Positions 35,699 through 49,600 of a DNA stretch of 64,000 nt are shown one piece after another. Each line of letters starts with the position of its first letter. Position 1 is the first letter of the stretch. The stretch is from positions 55,001-119,000 of the forward strand of contig JAUPFM010000079.1 of the NCBI GenBank assembly GCA_033026295.1. Reading direction: 5' to 3'. Origin of the DNA: Channa striata. Lineage: Eukaryota; Chordata; Actinopteri; Anabantiformes; Channidae. A program made the translations under genes and the position numbers. The notes under the pieces were generated by a model that did no database searches, was not told the origin of the DNA, and saw nothing but the letters and a program-made list of their open reading frames with translations.

Positions 35699-37635
35699 TC
35701 ATTTTTGACCTTCTGACCCCAGTCCAAAATCAGCTGTATTTGACCACACATTTTGGATCTTTATAGCCAGGAGGAAAGTGTCTGATCCAAGTGGTTTAAA
35801 TGGATGGAAAGAGGAGTTTTTAAGCTTTAAATTGATGTGAAACAAGTGTGATTTGCACCAGGCTGGCCTGAGAAACGTGAAAGGGCAAACTGGCTTCCCC
35901 AGGTCTATGGCTGAAAATGCACAGGAATTGAAATTGGGCCTCGTTCTCCTGGCTGCTATTTCTGGTCCAAAATCAGATGTATTTGACCACACATTTTGGC
36001 TTTTATAGCCAGGAGGAAAGTGTCTGATGCAAGTGGTTTAAATCCAAGTGGTTTGCACCAGGCTGGCCTGAGAAACGTGCAAGAGCAAACTGGCTGCCCC
36101 TGGGCTGACGCTGAAAATGCACAGGAACTGAAATTGGGCCTCGTTCTCCTGGCTGCTGTTTCTGGTCCAAAATCAGCTGTATTTGACCACACATTTTGGC
36201 TTTTTATAGCCAGGAGGAAAGTGTCTGATCCAAGTGGTTTAAATCCAAGTGGTTTGCACCAGGCTGGCCTGAGAAACTTGCAAGAGCAAACTGGCTGCCC
36301 CTGGGCTGACGCTGAAAATGCACAGGACCTGAAATTGGGCCTAATTCTCTGGCTGCTGTTTCCTTTGTGGAGCTCAAAGCTAGATGTGCCTAGTATTGTC
36401 TTAAAGGTCTAAATCTAAGCTTTAAATTGGTGTATGCCATAGGCAGATGCCATGTTCCTAGCTGCCTGTGCATGTCTGCAAATATGGCTCATTTTTGACC
36501 TTCTGACCCCAGTCCAAAATCAGTTGTATTTGACCACACATTTTGGCTCTTTATAGCCAGGAGGAAAGTGTCTGATCCAAGTGGTTTAAATGGATGGAAA
36601 GAGGAGTTTTTAAGCTTTAAATTGATGTGAAACAAGTGTGATTTGCACCAGGCTGGCCTGAACACAGCACCAGGCTGGCCTGAGAAACGTGAAAGGGCAA
36701 ACTGGCTTCCCCAGGCCTATGGCTGAAAATGCACAGGGCCTGAAATTGGGCCTCGTTCTCCTGGCTGCTGTTTCCTTTGTGGAGCTCACAGCTAGATGTG
36801 CCTGGTGTTGTCTTAAAGGTCTAAATCTAAGCTTTAAATTGGTGTATGCCGTAGGCAGATGCCATGTTCCTAGCTGCCTGTGCATGTCTTCAAATATGGC
36901 TCATTTTTGACCTTCTGACCCCAGTCAAAAATCAGCTGTATTTGGCCACACATTTTGGCTCTTTATACCCAATAGGAAAGTGTCTGATCCAAGTGGTTTA
37001 AATCCAAGTGGTTTGCACCAGGCTGGCCTGAGAAACTTGCAAAAGCAAACTGGCTGCCCCTGGGCTGACGCTGAAAATGCACAGGACATGAAATTGGGCC
37101 TCATTCTCTGGCTGCTGTTTCCTTTGTGGAGCTCACAGCTAGATGTGCCTAGTATTGTCTTAAAGGTCTAAATCTAAGCTTTAAATTGGTGTATGCCATA
37201 CGCAGATGCCATGTTCCTAGCTGCCTGTGCATGTCTGCAAATATGGCTCATTTTTGACCTTCTGACCCCAGTCCAAAATCAGTTGTATTTGACCACACAT
37301 TTTGGCTCTTTATAGCCAGGAGGAAAGTGTCTGATCCAAGTGGTTTAAATGGATGGAAAAAGGAGTTTTTAAGCTTTAAATTGATGTGAGACAAGTGTGA
37401 TTTGCACATGGCTGGCCTGAGAAACGTGAAAGGGCAAACTGGCTTCCCAGGCCTATGGCTGAAAATGCACAGGACCTGAAATTGGGCCTCGTTCTCTGGC
37501 TGCTGTTTCCTTTGTGGAGCTCAAAGCTAGATGTGCCTGGTGTTGTCTTAAAGGTCTAAATCTAAGCTTTAAATTGGTGTATGCCATAGGCAGATGCCAT
37601 GTTCCTAGCTGCCTGTGCATGTCTGCAAATATGGC
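35699..37635 (+). repeat. Units of 790, 412, 347 and 388 bp
   Basis: Boundaries are 35699, 36489, 36901 and 37248. The 790-bp unit is the two-module composite. The 388-bp unit has the marker pair GTGAGACAAG and TTGCACATGGCTGG (near 37,388-37,414), shared with units 46,284 and 54,970. Each of the three follows a two-module composite or a relative of one, so the order composite then GAGACAAG monomer is a recurrent higher-order pattern. Confidence 0.87.
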
Positions 37636-39107
37636 TCATTTTTGACCTTCTGACCCCAGTCCAAAATCAGCTGTATTTGACCACACATTTTGGATCTTTA
37701 TAGCCAGGAGGAAAGTGTCTGATCCAAGTGGTTTAAATGGATGGAAAGAGGAGTTTTAAGCTTTAAATTGATGTGAAACAAGTGTGATTTGCACCAGGCT
37801 GGCCTGAGAAACGTGAAAGGGCAAACTGGCTTCCCCAGGTCTATGGCTGAAAATGCACAGGAATTGAAATTGGGCCTCGTTCTCCTGGCTGCTATTTCTG
37901 GTCCAAAATCAGATGTATTTGACCACACATTTTGGCTTTTTATAGCCAGGAGGAAAGTGTCTGATCCAAGTGGTTTAAATGGATGGAAAGAAGAGTTTTT
38001 AAGCTTTAAATTGAAACAAGTGTGATTTGCTACAGGCTGGCCTGACCACAGCACCAGGCTGGCCTGAGAAACGTGAAAGGGCAAATTCGCTTCCCCAGGC
38101 CTATCGCTGAAAATGCACAGGGCCTGAAATTGGGCCTCGTTCTCCTGGCTGCTGTTTCCTTTGTGGAGCTCACAGCTTGATGTGCCTAGTATTGCCTTAA
38201 AGGTCTAAATCTAAGCTTTAAATTGGTGTATGCCATAGGCAGATGCCATGTTCCTAGCTGCCTGTGCATGTCTGCAAATATGGCTCATTTTAAACCTTCT
38301 GACCCCAGTCCAAAATCAGCTGTATTTGACCACACATTTTGGCTCTTTATAGCCAGGAGGAAAGTGTCTGATCCAAGTGGTTTAAAGGGGTGGAAAGAGG
38401 AGACTTTGGGCGTTAAATTAATGCGCAACAAGTGTGATTTGCACCAGGCTGGCCTGACCACAGCACCAGGCTGGCCTGAGAAACGTGAAAGGGCAAACTG
38501 GCTTCCCAAGGCCTATCGCTGAAAATGCACAGGGCCTGAAATTGGGCCTCGTTCTCCTGGCTGATGTTTCCTTTGTGGAGCTCACAGCTAGATGTGCCTG
38601 GTATTGCCTTAAAGGTCTAAATCTAAGCTTTAAATTGGTGTATGCCATAGGCAGATGCCATGTTCCTAGCTGCCTGTGCATGTCTGCAAATATGGCTCAT
38701 TTGTGACCTTCTGACCCCAGTTCAAAATCAGCTGTATTTGACCACACATTTTGGCTCTTTATAGCCAGGAGGAAAGTGTCTGATCCAAGTGGTTGAAATG
38801 GATGGAAAGAAGAGTTTTTAAGCTTTAAATTGATGTGAAACAAGTGTGATTTGCACCAGGCTGGCCGACCACAGCACCAGGCTGGCCTGAGAAACGTGAA
38901 AGGGCAAACTGGCTTCCCCAGGCCTATGGCTGAAAATGCACAGGGCCTTAAATTGGGCCTCGTTCTCCTGGCTGATGTTTCCTTTGTGGAGCTCACAGCT
39001 AGATGTGCCTGGTGTTGTCTTAAAGGTCTAAATCTAAGCTTTAAATTGGTGTATGCCATAGGCAGATGCCATGTTCCTAGCTGCCTGTGGATGTCTGCAA
39101 ATATGGC
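37636..39107 (+). repeat. Block E second copy: units of 649, 412 and 411 bp
   Basis: This lies 4,172 bp downstream of 33,463-34,935 with the same unit order and markers (AAATTCGC near 38,083, CAGCTTGATG near 38,172, TTTTAAACC at 38,285, TTTGTGACC at 38,697, GGCCGACC near 38,865). Small differences include GGTTGAAATGG (near 38,792) and CTGCTGTTTCC in place of CTGATGTTTCC (near 38,150). Confidence 0.9.
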
Positions 39108-41350
39108 TCATTTTTGACCTTCTGACCCCAGTCCAAAATCAGCTGTATTTGACCACACATTTTGGCTTTTTATAGCCAGGAGGAAAGTGTCTGATCCAAG
39201 TGGTTTAAATCCAAGTGGTTTGCACCAGGCTGGCCTGAGAAACGTGCAAGAGCAAACTGGCTGCCCCTGGGCTGACGCTGAAAATGCACAGGACCTGAAA
39301 TTGGGCCTCGTTCTCCTGGCTGCTATTTCTGGTCCAAAATCAGATGTATTTGACCACACATTTTGGCTTTTTATAGCCAGGAGGAAAGTGTCTGATCCAA
39401 GTGGTTTAAATGGATGGAAAGAAGAGTTTTTAAGCTTTAAATTGAAACAAGTGTGATTTGCTACAGGCTGGCCTGACCACAGCACCAGGCTGGCCTGAGA
39501 AACGTGAAAGGGCAAATTCGCTTCCCCAGGCCTATCGCTGAAAATGCACAGGGCCTGAAATTGGGCCTCGTTCTCCTGGCTGATGTTTCCTTTGTGGAGC
39601 TCACAGCTTGATGTGCCTAGTATTGCCTTAAAGGTCTAAATCTAAGCTTTAAATTGGTGTATGCCATAGGCAGATGCCATGTTCCTAGCTGCCTGTGCAT
39701 GTCTGCAAATATGGCTCATTTTAAACCTTCTGACCCCAGTCCAAAATCAGCTGTATTTGACCACACATTTTGGCTCTTTATAGCCAGGAGGAAAGTGTCT
39801 GATCCAAGTGGTTTAAAGGGGTGGAAAGAGGAGACTTTGGGCGTTAAATTAATGCGCAACAAGTGTGATTTGCACCAGGCTGGCCTGACCACAGCACCAG
39901 GCTGGCCTGAGAAACGTGAAAGGGCAAACTGGCTTCCCAAGGCCTATCGCTGAAAATGCACAGGGCCTGAAATTGGGCCTCGTTCTCCTGGCTGATGTTT
40001 CCTTTGTGGAGCTCACAGCTAGATGTGCCTGGTATTGCCTTAAAGGTCTAAATCTAAGCTTTAAATTGGTGTATGCCATAGGCAGATGCCATGTTCCTAG
40101 CTGCCTGTGCATGTCTGCAATTATGGCTCATTTGTGACCTTCTGACCCCAGTCCAAAATCAGCTGTATTTGACCACACATTTTGGCTCTTTATAGCCAGG
40201 AGGAAAGTGTCTGATCCAAGTGGTTTAAATGGATGGAAAGAAGAGTTTTTAAGCTTTAAATTGATGTGAAACAAGTGTGATTTGCACCAGGCTGGCCTGA
40301 GAAACGTGAAAGGGCAAACTGGCTTCCCAGGCCTATGGCTGAAAATGCACAGGGCCTGAAATTGGGCCTTGTTCTCCTGGCTGCTGTTTCCTTTGTGGAG
40401 CTCACAGCTAGATGTGCCTAGTATTTCCTTAAAGGCCTAAATCTAAGCTTTAAATTGGTGTATGCCATAGGCAGATGCCATGTTCCTAGCTGCCTGTGCA
40501 TGTCTGGAAATATGGCTCATTTTTGACCTTCTGACCCCAGTCCAAAATCAGCTGTATTTGACCACACATTTTGGCTCTTTAAAGCCAGGAGGAAGATGTC
40601 TGATCCAAATGATTTAAAGGGGTGGAAAGAAGAGTTTTGAAGCTTTAAATTGATGTGAAACAAGTGTGATTTGCACCAGGCTGGCCTGAGAAACGTGAAA
40701 GGGCAAACTGGCTTCACCAGGCCTATGGCTGAAAATGCACAGGGTCTGAAATTGGGCCTCGTTCTCCTGGCTGCTGTTTCTGGTCCAAAATTAGATGTAT
40801 TTGACCACACATTTTGGCTTTTTATAGCCAGGAGGAAAGTGTCTGATCCAAGTGGTTTAAATCCAAGTGGTTTGCACCAGGCTGGCCTGAGAAACGTGCA
40901 AGAGCAAACTGGCTGCCCCTGGGCTGACGCTGAAAATGCACAGGAACTGAAATTGGGCCTCGTTCTCCTGGCTGCTGTTTCCAGTCCAAAATCAGCTGTA
41001 TTTGACCACACATTTTGGCTTTTTATAGCCAGGAGGAAAGTGTCTGATCCAAGTGGTTTAAATGGATGGAAAGAAGAGTTTTTAAGCTTTAAATTGATGT
41101 GAAACAAGTGTGATTTGTACCAGGCTGGCCTGAGAAACGTGAAAGGGCAAACTGACTTCCCCAGGTCTATGGCTGAAAATGCACAGGGCCTGAAATTGGC
41201 CTTCGTTCTCCTGGCTGCTGTTTCCTTTGTGGAGCTCACAGCTAGATGTGCCTGGTGTTGTCTTAAAGGTCTAAATCTAAGCTTTAAATTGGTGTATGCC
41301 ATAGGCAGATGCCATGTTCCTAGCTGCCTGTGCATGTCTGCAAATATGGC
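39108..41350 (+). repeat. Block D second copy: units of 608, 412, 389 and 834 bp
   Basis: Boundaries are 39108, 39716, 40128 and 40517. The left part matches block E (offset 1,431 from 38,285). The right part matches 14.5-16.9 kb, including CATTTGTGACC, TCTTTAAAGCCAGG, GGAAGATGTCTG and CTTCACCAGG. The unit at 40,517 starts like 15,634 but continues like 16,024, so one complete 390-bp monomer is missing compared with the first copy. Confidence 0.9.
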
Positions 41351-43649
41351 TCATTTTTGACCTTCTGACCCCAGTCCAAAATCAGCTGTATTTGACCACA
41401 CATTTTGGCTGTTTATAGCCAGGAGGAAAGTGTCTGATCCAAGTGATTTGCACCAGGCTGGCTTGAGAAACGTGCAGGAGCAAAATGGCTTCCCAGGCCT
41501 ATGGCTGAAAATGCACAGGGCCTGAAATTGGGCCTCGTTCTCCTGGCTGCTGTTTCCTTTGTGGAGCTCACAGCTAGATGTGCCTAGTATTGCCTTAAAG
41601 GTCTAAACATAAGTTTTAAATTGGTGTATGCCATAGGCTGATGCCATGTTCCTAGCTGCCTGTGCATGTCTGCAAATATCGCTAATTTTTGACCTTCTGA
41701 CCCCAGTCCAAAATCAGCTGTATTTGACCACACATTTTGGCTTTTCATACCCAGTAGAAAAGTGTCTGATCCAAGTGGTTTATAAGGATGGAAAGAGGAA
41801 TTTTTAATCTTTAAATTGATGTGAAATAAGTGTGATTTGCACCAGGATGGCCTGAGAAACGTGAAAGGGCAAACTGGCATCCCCAGGCCTATGGCTGAAA
41901 ATGCACAGGGCCTGAAATTGGGCCTCGTTCTCCTGGCTGCTGTTTCCTTTGTGGAGCTCACAGCTAGATGTGCCTGATGTTGTCTTAAAGGTCTAAATCT
42001 AAGCTTTAAATTGGTGTATGACATAGGCAGATGCCATGTTCCTAGCTGCCTGTGCATGTCTGCAAATATGGCTCATTTTTGACCTTCTGACCCCAGTCCA
42101 AAATCAGCTGTATTTGACCACACATTTTGGCTCTTCATAGCCAGGAGGAAAGTGTCTGATGCAAGTGGTTTAAATGGATGGAAAGAGAAGTTTTTAAGCT
42201 TTAAATTGATGTGAAACAAGTGTGATTTGCACCAGGCTGGCCTGAGAAACGTGCAAGAGCAAACTGGCTGCCCCTGGGCTGACGCTGAAAATGCACAGGA
42301 ACTGAAATTGGGCCTCGTTCTCCTGGCTGCGGTTTCTGGTCCAAAATCAGATGTATTTGACCACACATTTTGGCTTTTTATAGCCAGGAGGAAAGTGTCT
42401 GATCCAAGTGGTTTAAATCTAAGTGGTTTGCACCAGGCTGGCCTGAGAAACTTGCAAGAGCAAACTGGCTTCCCCAGGTCTATGGCTGAAAATGCACAGG
42501 GCCTGAAATTTGGCCTCGTTCTCCTGGCTGCTGTTTCCAGTGCAAAATCAGCTGTATTTGACCACACATTTTGGCTTTTTATAGCCAGGAGGAAAGTGTC
42601 TGATCCAAGTGGTTTAAATGGATGAAAAGAAGAGTTTTTAAGCTTTAAATTGATGTGAAACAAGTGTGATTTGCACCAGGCTGGCCTGAGAAACGTGAAA
42701 GAGCAAACTGACTTCCCCAGGTCTATGGCTGAAAATGCACAGGGCCTGAAATTGGCTTTCGTTCTCCTGGCTGCTGTTTCCTTTGTGGAGCTCACAGCTA
42801 GATGTGCCTAGTATTGCCTTAAAGGTCTAAATCTAAGCTTTAAATTGGTGTATGCCATAGGCAGATGCCATGTTCCTAGCTGCCTGTGCATGTCTTCAAA
42901 TATGGCTCATTTTGACCTTCTGACCCCAGTCCAAAATCAGCTGTATTTGACCACACATTTTGGCTCTTTATAGCCAGGAAGAAAGTGTTTGATCCAAGTG
43001 GTTTAAATGGATGGAAAGAAGAGTTTTTAAGCTTTAAATTGATGTGAAACAAGTGTGATTTGACCCAGGCTGGCCTGACCACAGCACCAGGCTGGCCTGA
43101 CAAACGTGAAAGGGCAAACTGGCTTCCCCAGGCCTATCGCTGAAAATGCACAGGACCTGAAATTGGGCCTCGTTCTCCTGGCTGATGTTTCCTTTGTGGA
43201 GCTCACAGCTAGATGTGCCTGGTGTTGTCTTAACGGTCTAAATCTAAGCTTTAAATTGGTGTATGCCATAGGCAGATGCCATGTTCCTAGCTGCCTGTGC
43301 ATGTCTGCAAATATGGCTCATTTTTGACCTTCTGACCCCAGTCCAAAATCAGCTGTATTTGACCACACATTTTGGCTCCTTATAGCCAGGAGGAAAGTGT
43401 CTGATCCAAGTTATTTGCACCAGGCTGGCCTGAGAAACGTGCAAGAGCAAACTGGCTGCCCCTGGGCTGACGCTGAAAAAGCACAGGACCTGAAATTGGG
43501 CCTCATTCTCTGGCTGCTGTTTCCTTTGTGGAGCTCACAGCTAGATGTGCCTGGTGTTGTCTTAAAGGTCTAAATCTAAGCTTTAAATTGGTGTATGCCA
43601 TAGGCAGATGCCATGTTCCTAGCTGCCTGTGCATGTCTGCAAATATGGC
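41351..43649 (+). repeat. Units of 332, 390, 834, 411 and 332 bp
   Basis: Boundaries are 41351, 41683, 42073, 42907 and 43318. The 390-bp unit has GAATTTTTAATCTTTAAATT, as at 31.4-31.8 kb, and a CGCTAATTTTTGACC boundary. The second 834-bp composite resembles 40,517 but carries AATCTAAGTGGTTTGC and AGTGCAAAATC, so it is a separate lineage. The interval 41.4-42.9 kb has no counterpart between blocks D and F at 16.9-17.3 kb. Confidence 0.87.
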
Positions 43650-46283
43650 TCATTTTTGACCTTCTGACCCCAGTCCAAAATCAGCTGTATTTGACCACAC
43701 AGTTTGGCTCTTCATAACCAGGAGGAAAGTGTCTGATCCAAGTGGTTTAAATGGATGGAAAGAAGAGTTTTTAAGCTTTAAATTGATGTGAAACAAGTGT
43801 GATTTGCACCAGGCTGGCCTGAGAAACGTGAAAGGGCAAACTGGCTTCCCCAGGTCTATGGCTGAAAATGCACAGGGCCTGAAATTGGGCCTCGTTCTCC
43901 TGGCCGCTGTTTCCGGTCCAAAATCAGCTGTATTTGACCACACATTTTGGCTTTTATAGCCAGGAGGAAAGTGTCTGATCCAAGTGGTTTAAATCCAAGT
44001 GGTTTGCACCAGTCTGGCCTGAGAAACTTGCAAGAGCAAACTGGCTGCCCCTGGGCTGACGCTGAAAATGCACAGGGCCTGAAATTGGGCCTCGTTCTCC
44101 TGGCTGCTGTTTCCTTTGTGGAGCTCACAGCTAGATGTGCCTGGTGTTTTCTTAAAGGTCTAAATCTAAGCTTTAAATTGGTGTATGCCATAGGCAGATG
44201 CCATGTTCCTAGCTGCCTGTGCATGTCTGCAAATATGGCTCATTTTTGAGCTTCTGACCCCAGTCCATAATCAGCTGTATTTGACCACACATTTTGGCTC
44301 TTTATAGCCAGGAGGAAAGTGTCTGATCCAAGTGGTTTAAAGGGGTGGAAAGAGGAGACTTTGGGCGTTAAATTAATGTGCAACAACTGTGATTTGCACC
44401 AGGCTGGCCTGACCACAGCACCAGGCTGGCCTGAGAAACGTGAAAGGGCAAACTGGCTTCCCCAGGCCTATGGCTGAAAATGCACAGGACCTGAAATTGG
44501 GCCTCATTCTCTGGCTGCTGTTTCCTTTGTGGAGCTCAAAGCTAGATGTGCGTAGTATTGCCTTAAAGGTCTAAATCTAAGCTTTAAATCAGCTGTATTT
44601 GACCACACATTTTGGCTCTTCATAGCCAGGAGGAAAGTGTCTGATCCAAGTGGTTTAAATGGATGGAAAGAGGAGTTTTTAAGCTTTAAATTGATGTGAA
44701 ACAAGTGTGATTTGCACCAGGCTGGCCCGAGAAACGTGAAAGGGCAAACTGGCTTCCCCAGGTCTATGGCTGAAAATGCACAGGGCCTGAAATTGGGCCT
44801 CATTCTCTGGCTGCTGTTTCCTTTGTGGAGCTCACAGCTAGATGTGCCTGGTGTTGTCTTAAAGGTCTAAATCTAAGCTTTAAATTGCTGTATGCCATAG
44901 GCAGATGCCATGTTCCTAGCTGCCTGTGCATGTCTGAAAATATGGCTCATTTTTGACCTTCTGACCCCAGTCCAAAATCAGCTGTATTTGACCACACATT
45001 TTGGCTTTTATAGCCAGGAGGAAAGTGTCTGATCCAAGTGGTTTAAATCCAAGTGGTTTGCACCAGGCTGGCCTGAGAAACGTACAAGAGCAAACTGGCT
45101 GCCCCTGGGCTGACGCTGAAAATGCACAGGAACTGAAATTGGGCCTCGTTCTCCTGGCTGCTGTTTCTGGTCCAAAATCAGCTGTATTTGACCACACATT
45201 TTGGCTTTTTATAGCCAGGAGGAAAGTGTCTGATCCAAGTGGTTTAAATCCAAGTGGTTTGCACCAGGCTGGCCTGAGAAACTTGCAAGAGCAAACTGGC
45301 TGCCCCTCGGCTGACGCTGAAAATGCACAGGACCTGAAATTGGGCCTAATTCTCTGGCTGCTGTTTCCTTTGTGGAGCTCAAAGCTAGATGTGCCTAGTA
45401 TTGCCTTAAAGATCTAAATCTAAGCTTTAAATTGGTGTATGCCATAGGCAGATGTCATGTTCCTAGCTGCCTGTGCATGTCTGCAAATATGGCTCATTTT
45501 TGACCTTCTGACCCCAGTCCAAAATCAGCTGTATTTGACCACACATTTTGGCTTTATACCCAGGAGGAAAGTGTCTGATCCAAGTGGTTTTAAGGGGATG
45601 GAAAGAGGAGACTTTGGGCTTTAAATTGATGTGAAACAAGTGTGATTTGCACCAGGCTGACCTGAGAAACGTGAAAGGGCAAACTGGCTTCCCCAGGTCT
45701 ATGGCTGAAAATGCACAGGGCCTGAAATTGGGCCTCGTTCTCCTGGCTGCTATTTCTGGTCCAAAATCAGATGTATTTGACCACACATTTTGGCTTTTTA
45801 TAGCCAGGAGGAAAGTGTCTGATCCAAGTGGTTTAAATCCAAGTGGTTTGCACCAGGCTGGCCTGAGAAACGTGCAAGAGCAAACTGGCTGCCCCTGGGC
45901 TGACGCTGAAAATGCACAGGAACTGAAATTGGGCCTCGTTCTCCTGGCTGCTGTTTCTGGTCCAAAATCAGCTGTATTTGACCACACATTTTGGCTTTTT
46001 ATAGCCAGGAGGAAAGTGTCTGATCCAAGTGGTTTAAATCCAAGTGGTTTGCACCAGGCTGGCCTGAGAAACTTGCAAGAGCAAACTGGCTGCCCCTCGG
46101 CTGACGCTGAAAATGCACAGGACCTGAAATTGGGCCTAGATCTCTGGCTGCTGTTTCCTTTGTGGAGCTCACAGCTAGATGTGCCTAGTATTGTCTTAAA
46201 GGTCTAAATCTAAGCTTTAAATTGGTGTATGCCATAGGCAGATGCCATGTTCCTAGCTGCCTGTGCATGTCTGCAAATATGGC
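43650..46283 (+). repeat. Block F second copy: units of 590, 707, 547 and 790 bp
   Basis: Boundaries are 43650, 44240, 44947 and 45494. It matches 17,269-19,115 (offset about 26.38 kb) and then 19,837-20,627 (offset about 25.66 kb), sharing CACACAGTTTGG, GTGTTTTCTT, TTTTTGAGCTTC, CCATAATC, CAGATGTCATG and GGTTTTAAGGGG. The offset step of about 721 bp marks the two units present only in the first copy. Confidence 0.9.
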
Positions 46284-46672
46284 TCATTTTTGACCTTCTG
46301 ACCCCAGTCCAAAATCAGTTGTATTTGACCACACATTTTGGCTCTTTATAGCCAGGAGGAAAGTGTCTGATCCAAGTGGTTTAAATGGATGGAAAGAGGA
46401 GTTTTTAAGCTTTAAATTGATGTGAGACAAGTTTGATTTGCACATGGCTGGCCTGAGAAACGTAAAAGGGCAAACTGGCTTCCCCAGGCCTATGGCTGAA
46501 AATGCACAGGACCTGAAATTGGGCCTCGTTCTCTGGCTGCTGTTTCCTTTGTGGAGCTCAAAGCTAGATGTGCCTCGTGTTGTCTTAAAGGTCTAAATCT
46601 AAGCTTTAAATTGGTGTATGCCATAGGCAGATGCCATGTTCCTAGCTGCCTGTGCATGTCTGCAAATATGGC
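46284..46672 (+). repeat. 389-bp monomer with GAGACAAG / CACATGG markers
   Basis: This unit reads GTGAGACAAGTTTGATTTGC and CACATGGCTGGCC, with GAAACGTAAAAGGG. It matches 37,248 and 54,970. It sits between the block F copy and the large block C copy, so the left edge of the C duplication falls near its right end. Confidence 0.88.
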
Positions 46673-49600
46673 TCATTTTTGACCTTCTGACCCCATTCCA
46701 AAATCAGCTGTATTTGACCACACATTTTGGCTCTTTATAGCCAGGAAGAAAGTGTTTGATCCAAGTGGTTTAAATGGATGGAAAGAAGAGTTTTTAAGCT
46801 TTAAATTGATGTGAAACATGTGTGATTTGCACCAGGCTGGCCTGACCACAGCACCAGACTGGCCTGAGAAACGTGAAAGGGCAAACTGGCTTCCCCAGGC
46901 CTATCGCTGAAAATGCACAGGGCCTGAAATTGGGCCTCGTTCTCCTGGCTGATGTTTCCTTTGTGGAGCTCACAGCTAGATGTGCCTGGTGTTGTCCTAA
47001 CGGTCTAAATCTAAGCTTTAAATTGGTGTATGCCATAGGCAGATTCCATGTTCCTAGCTGCCTGTGCATGTCTGCAAATATGGCTCATTTTTGACCTTCC
47101 AACCCCAGTCCAAAATCAGCTGTATTTGACCACACATTTTGGCTCTTCATAGCCAGGAGGAAAGTGTCTGATCCAAGTGGTTTAAATGGATGGAAAGAGG
47201 AGTTTTTAAGCTTTAAATTGATGTGAAACAAGTGTGATTTGCACCAGGCTGGCCTGAGAAACGTGAAAGAGCAAACTGGCTTCCCCAGGTCTATGGCTGA
47301 AAATGCACAGGGCCTGAAATTGGGCCTCGTTCTCCTGGCTACTGTTTCCTTTTTGGAGCTCAGAGCTAGATGTGCCTAGTATTTCCTTAAAGGTCTAAAT
47401 CTAAGCTTTAAATCAGCTGTATTTGACCACACATTTTGGCTCTTCATAGCCAGGAGGAAAGTGTCTTATCCAAGTGGTTTAAATGGATGGAAAGAGGAGT
47501 TTTTAAGCTTTAAATTGATGTGAAACAAGTGTGATTTGCACCAGGCTGGCCTGAGAAACGTGAAAGGGCAAACTGGCTTCCCCAGGTCTATGGCTGAAAA
47601 TGCACAGGGCCTGAAATTGGCTTTCGTTCTCCTGGCTGCTGTTTCCTTTGTGGAGCTCACAGCTAGATGTGCCTGGTGTTGTCTTAAAGGTCTAAATCTA
47701 AGCTTTAAATTGGTGTATGCCATAGGCAGATGCCATGTTCCTAGCTGCCTGTGCATGTCTTCAAATATGGCTCATTTTTGACCTTCTGACCCCAGTCCAA
47801 AATCAGCTGTATTTGACCACACATTTTGGCTCTTTATAGCCAGGAAGAAAGTGTTTGATCCAAGTGGTTTAAATGGATGGAAAGAGGAGTTTTTAAGCTT
47901 TAAATTGATGTGAAACAAGTGTGATTTGCACCAGGCTGGCCTGACCACAGCACCAGGCTGGCCTGAGAAACGTGAAAGGGCAAACTGGCTTCCCCAGGCC
48001 TATGGCTGAAAATGCACAGGGCCTGAAATTGGGCCTCGTTCTCCTGGCTGCTGTTTCCTTTGTGGAGCTCACAGCTAGATGTGCCTGGTGTTGTCTTAAA
48101 GGTCTAAATCTAAGCTTTAAATTGGTGTATGTCATAGGCAGATGCCATGTTCCTAGCTGCCTGTGCATGTCTGCAAATATGGCTAATTTTTGACCTTCTG
48201 ACCCCAGTCCAAAATCAGCTGGATTTGACCACACATTTTGGCTCTTTATAGCCAGGAGGAAAGTGTCTGATCCAAGTGATTTGCACCAGGCTGGCCTGAG
48301 AAACGTGCAAGAGCAAACTGGCTGCCCCTGGGCTGACGCTGAAAATGCACAGGACCTGAAATTGGGCCTCGTTCTCCTGGCTGCTGTTTCTGGTCCAAAA
48401 TCAGATGTATTTGACCACACATTTTGGCTTTTTATAGCCAGGAGGAAAGTGTCTGATCCAAGTGGCTTAAATCCAAGTGGTTTGCACCAGGCTGGCCTGA
48501 GAAACATGCAAGAGCAAACTGGCTTGTGGAGCTCAGAGCTAGATGTGCCTGGTTTTGCCTTAAAGGTCTTAATCTAAGCTTTAAATTGGTGTATGCCATA
48601 GTCAGATGCCATGTTCCTAGCTGCCTGTGCATGTTTGCAAATATGGCTCATTTTTGACCTTCTGACCCCAGTCCAAAATCAGCTGTATTTGACCACACAT
48701 TTTGGCTTTTTATAGCCAGGAGGAAAGTGTCTGATCCAAGTGGCTTAAATCCAAGTGGTTTTCACCAGGCTGGCCTGAGAAACATGCAAGAGCAAACTGG
48801 CTTGTGGAGCTCACAGCTAGATGTGCCTGGTGTTGCCTTAAAGGTCTAAATCTAAGCTTTAAATTGGTGTATGCCATAGGCAGATGCCATGTTCCTAGCT
48901 GCCTGTGCATGTTTGCAAATATGGCTCATGTTTGACCTTCTGACCCCAGTCCAAAATCAGCTGTATTTGACCACACATTTTGGCTCTTTATAGCCAGGAG
49001 GAAAGTGTCTGATCCAAGTGATTTGCACCAGGCTGGCCTGAGAAACGTGCAAGAGCAAACTGGCTGCCCCTGGGCTGACGCTGAAAATGCACAGGACCTG
49101 AAATTGGGCCTCATTCTCTGGCTGCTGTTTCCTTTGTGGAGCTCACAGCTAGATGTGCCTGATGTTGCCTTAAAGGTCTAAATCTAAGCTTTAAATTGGT
49201 GTATGCCATAGGCTGATGCCATGTTCCTAGCTGCCTGTGACTGTCTGCAAATATCGCTCATTTTTGACCTTCTGACCCCAGTCCAAAATCAGCTGTATTT
49301 GACCACACATTTTGGCTCTTCATAGCAAGGAAGAAAGTGTCTGATCCAAGTGGTTTAAATGGATGGAAAGATGAGTTTTTAAGCTTTAAATTGATGTGAA
49401 ACAAGTGTGATTTGCACCAGGCTGGCCTGAGAAACGTGCAAGAGCAAACTGGCTGCCCCTGGGCTGACGCTGAAAATGCACAGGACCTGAAATTGGGCCT
49501 CGTTCTCCTGGCTGCTGTTTCCTTTGTGGAGCTCACAGCTAGATGTGCCTAGTATTGCCTTAAAGTCCTAAACCTAAGTTTTAAATTGGTGTATGCCATA

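Noticed and set aside
45647..46207. Plus-strand frame of 186 codons in the two-module composite
   Set aside because: Arises when the 147-bp and 42-bp deletions remove stop codons. It overlaps minus-strand frames and is repeated only where the composite is repeated.
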